Shown: positions 26,001 to 27,850 of the stretch, piece after piece | Layout of the letters: every line of letters starts with the position of its first letter | How positions within the stretch are numbered: position 1 is the first letter of the stretch | From: JABDKJ01 sp964609215 | GTDB lineage: Bacteria > Bacteroidota > Bacteroidia > Flavobacteriales_D > JABDKJ01 | DNA: 27,850 nt | Assembly (NCBI GenBank): GCA_964609215.1 | Contig: CAZSQZ010000025.1 | Span: forward strand, 1-27,850 | Direction: 5' to 3' | Notes under the pieces: generated by a model | What the model saw: the letters and a program-made list of their open reading frames with translations, nothing else | Database searches by the model: none | Told to the model about the DNA's origin: nothing | Program-made: the position numbers and the translations under genes

Positions 26001-26819
26001 TTACATCTTGTTAAGTGTCGTTTCTTCTTTCAGTTTGTTTAGATCCCATAAGAGTATTTCCTTTTCCTCGATTTTTTTGGCGAATTCTATTGCCGAATTT
26101 GTAAAAGTGGATGTTGTTATAATTATGCCTATTTCAATTTTATTAAGAATCAATTCATTCAATAACTGATAAACTGTTTCGATCGATACCTTCTTGTTCG
26201 TATCGAATTTCTTGCATTCAATTAGGGCATTTTTGTTGTATGAGAAATCTTTAATAAATAGGTCGTATCCAATATCAAGTTTATTGCGATTGTATTCACA
26301 TGAATACCCTTTATGTTCAAACAGGTTTTTAATTTTAATTTCAAAGTCTTTGTGAGAATAATGATGAATGAAGTTTGAATCACGATAGATATTATTAATT
26401 ATTGTAGAAAAGTTACTTTCCTTAATTGACTTTGATTCTTCTAATTCATTAGATATAGAGTGAATTATTTTGTCGTATTTTGAGATGTCAAACTTAAAAT
26501 AAAGATGATTTTTGAACATGGAAGGTATATTGGAGCTCTCCATGGAAAGTAAAATTATTTTTTTTCCAGCTCCTTGAGCATAACCAAGTTCATACAAGAA
26601 AAATGAAGATTTCTCTTTATCAACTATGGCAATAAATAAATCACACTCTGAGATTCTTGAGTATACATCATTATCCCATTCCTCTCCTTTTTTGAAAAAA
26701 GCTTCATCGTCAAAGGGAAATATTTTACAATTAACCTTTGATTTTATTACTGAAGTTAAGTTTTTTATTTCGGAAGATGTTTTCCAAACAGAGCTTCTTG
26801 ATATATATATCTTCTTCAT
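26001..26819 (-). CDS. TIR/nucleoside-deoxyribosyltransferase-like domain fused to an Mrr-like nuclease
   Basis: A 272-residue protein. N-terminal half (about 1-110): a Rossmann-like pattern with KKIYISRSSVW, ISECDLFIAIVDKEKSS and FFLYELGYAQGAGKKIILL; Glu77 in YELGYAQ sits where TIR and NDT-type glycosidases carry the catalytic Glu. C-terminal half (about 155-262): an Mrr-type PD-(D/E)XK core (PF04471-like) with FEIKIKNLFEHKGYSC, Asp182 and Asp186, the pair Glu201-Lys203 in IECKKF, and GIIITTSTFTNSAIEFAKK. There is no signal peptide or TM, so it acts in the cytosol. Inference: a sensor/effector that cleaves a nucleotide such as NAD and cuts DNA, or in which one half regulates the other. Its ATG overlaps the stop of the methyltransferase gene (ATGA), so they are translationally coupled. 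It is more AT-rich than the housekeeping genes. Confidence 0.8.
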   Translation of the reverse strand: MKKIYISRSSVWKTSSEIKNLTSVIKSKVNCKIFPFDDEAFFKKGEEWDNDVYSRISECDLFIAIVDKEKSSFFLYELGYAQGAGKKIILLSMESSNIPSMFKNHLYFKFDISKYDKIIHSISNELEESKSIKESNFSTIINNIYRDSNFIHHYSHKDFEIKIKNLFEHKGYSCEYNRNKLDIGYDLFIKDFSYNKNALIECKKFDTNKKVSIETVYQLLNELILNKIEIGIIITTSTFTNSAIEFAKKIEEKEILLWDLNKLKEETTLNKM

Positions 26820-27664
26820 AATGATAAGTATCTGTTTAGTGCCCAGAAGTCATGAAGTAATTTTAGCTTTTTTTCCTCTTCTTCTTGGTTTGAGGCTCCA
26901 TAGTTCGTTAAAACTTCAAGCCCTTTTTTCGTTAGTTCCAATTTTCGTTGTAAAATCTCTTTAATCTTTGCTTTACCATTTAGAATTGCGGATGGCAACA
27001 GTTCAATTATCTGATTATCTGTCACTCCTATATATTTCTTTTGAATTTGAGAGTTCCATGCTGTTACATTTTTGTGCCTCCATTTGCCAGCCCTTGGAAC
27101 GTATCCATTAGAAACACCGCAGAGATTTAAAAGAAAGCTTGTTATTTCTTGAATTTCTTCAAAAGACCATGTTACAGCGCCCAGTTCATAGCTTGGTAAA
27201 TGTTCCATGTCATATAGGAATAAGATTCCATCCTCACTTAGTCGCAAGATGGATTCTATGAGAAACTGAGGTATGAATTTGGGGTCAAACTCATGCAACG
27301 AGTTTGTTAGTGAGATGAAATCAAACTTTTCCTTTGAAGGGTGTAGTACAGGGAAATCACTTATATCCCCACTTTTACCTTTACATTGCTTAAATCCTAA
27401 TGTCTCCGCCTTTTTAATGGTTGATTGAAGATACTCATCCTTTAAGTCATATGCCGAATATTCAATTTTGGATCTTGATTCCTGACTTAAGTTTTCTTCA
27501 AGGTTGATAATAATTTGCCCCTTTCCACAACATAAATCTAACCATGTTAAGGCGTCTAGAATAGGATTGTCTAACATCCCTTGCATAATAGTTAATGCGG
27601 CTTGATGTTGCGATAACAATCGCCTTGAATCCAAGAATGCAGATGAGTCAGCTATTGTTGGCAT
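26816..27664 (-). CDS. Class I SAM-dependent methyltransferase, partner of the TIR/Mrr protein
   Basis: A 282-residue protein from the ATG at 27664 (MPTIADSS); a TTG two codons earlier is less likely. Seen: motif I as TWLDLCCGKGQIIINL (LDLCCGKG at 42-49), an acidic residue after the second strand (Asp73 in YSAYDLKDEY), SLTNSLHEFD (118-127) in the motif IV position, and SEDGILFLYDME after strand 5, the normal class I order. Motif IV is not the (D/N/S)PP(Y/F) of N6-adenine or N4-cytosine DNA enzymes, nor is there a PCQ motif of 5mC enzymes, so a classical modification enzyme is unlikely; RNA or a small molecule may be the substrate. The C-terminal third is helical, Lys/Glu-rich, of unknown family. 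It is first in a two-gene operon. Confidence 0.8.
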   Translation of the reverse strand: MPTIADSSAFLDSRRLLSQHQAALTIMQGMLDNPILDALTWLDLCCGKGQIIINLEENLSQESRSKIEYSAYDLKDEYLQSTIKKAETLGFKQCKGKSGDISDFPVLHPSKEKFDFISLTNSLHEFDPKFIPQFLIESILRLSEDGILFLYDMEHLPSYELGAVTWSFEEIQEITSFLLNLCGVSNGYVPRAGKWRHKNVTAWNSQIQKKYIGVTDNQIIELLPSAILNGKAKIKEILQRKLELTKKGLEVLTNYGASNQEEEEKKLKLLHDFWALNRYLSL

Positions 27665-27850
27665 ATTCAAAAATGTTCGTCATTAGTTCTATTTTATGGC
27701 ACATAACAACCACCTAAAAACACCTACTTTCAGAAAAGCATGCGTTCACTGGTTTTTTGTCTTTTATAAATTTAGTAAAATATAATCTTTTCCTAATAAA
27801 AGTTGAGCATAGAAACGGTGCAATCTCCGAACCTATATACTATCTAGGAT
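27665..27850. other. Upstream region of the methyltransferase operon; possible cassette-type junction
   Basis: No gene is seen in this 186-bp edge. On the minus strand it contains GGTGGTTGTTATGTGCC (27698-27714), which resembles, from memory, short junction sequences seen beside accessory genes in many Bacteroidota. No exact TAnnTTTG box was found; near matches such as TATATTTT and TAAATTTA are present in AT-rich DNA and are not assigned. Confidence 0.35.

Noticed and set aside
26001..27664. Classical restriction-modification system
   Set aside because: The methyltransferase lacks DNA-methyltransferase motif IV and PCQ, there is no specificity subunit, and the nuclease carries a TIR/NDT-like domain.
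1..27850. CRISPR array or insertion sequence
   Set aside because: No regularly spaced 25-40-bp direct repeats with unique spacers, no transposase-like protein and no paired terminal inverted repeats with target duplications were seen.

Overview
The window looks like a chromosomal segment of an AT-rich Bacteroidota bacterium, most likely Flavobacteriales. The evidence is a type IX secretion (T9SS) C-terminal sorting domain, SprB-like adhesin repeats, an OMP_b-brl_3-type TonB-dependent receptor, a LolA-FtsK pair, and several -7 boxes of the Bacteroidota form TAnnTTTG. No genus can be named from the sequence alone.

Region 1 (1-10.6 kb, + strand) encodes giant surface proteins: the 3' end of an adhesin-like gene with SprB and PKD-like repeats and an in-frame 405-bp duplication, then a 2945-residue secreted protein with lamin-tail-like domains, an array of about eight cysteine-rich units, and a T9SS sorting domain. 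A strong terminator follows.

Region 2 (10.7-11.7 kb, + strand) holds the RNase P RNA gene (rnpB), then a small membrane-anchored SPOR protein whose stop overlaps the stop of the convergent receptor gene.

Region 3 (11.7-18.2 kb, - strand) holds an outer-membrane receptor, a lolA-like gene and ftsK (2-bp gap between the last two), and a small lipoprotein gene. They serve the envelope and chromosome segregation.

Region 4 (18.4-23.8 kb, + strand) is housekeeping: argS, a DUF937 protein, terminator, ffh directly abutting folD, then a small protein with a UvrD/PcrA-tail-like N-terminus.

Region 5 (23.9-27.85 kb, - strand) looks accessory. It has an ATPase fused to a PD-(D/E)XK-like C-terminus, preceded by a duplicated 36-bp inverted-repeat element lying on its -7 box; about 0.6-0.7 kb of AT-rich non-coding DNA containing a piece of what looks like a dispersed Bacteroidota repeat; and a two-gene operon with an ATGA overlap. 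That operon encodes a small class I SAM methyltransferase and a fusion of a TIR/nucleoside-deoxyribosyltransferase-like domain to an Mrr-like nuclease. It is the best candidate here for an undescribed system, probably anti-phage or anti-plasmid defence, but that role is inferred from architecture only.
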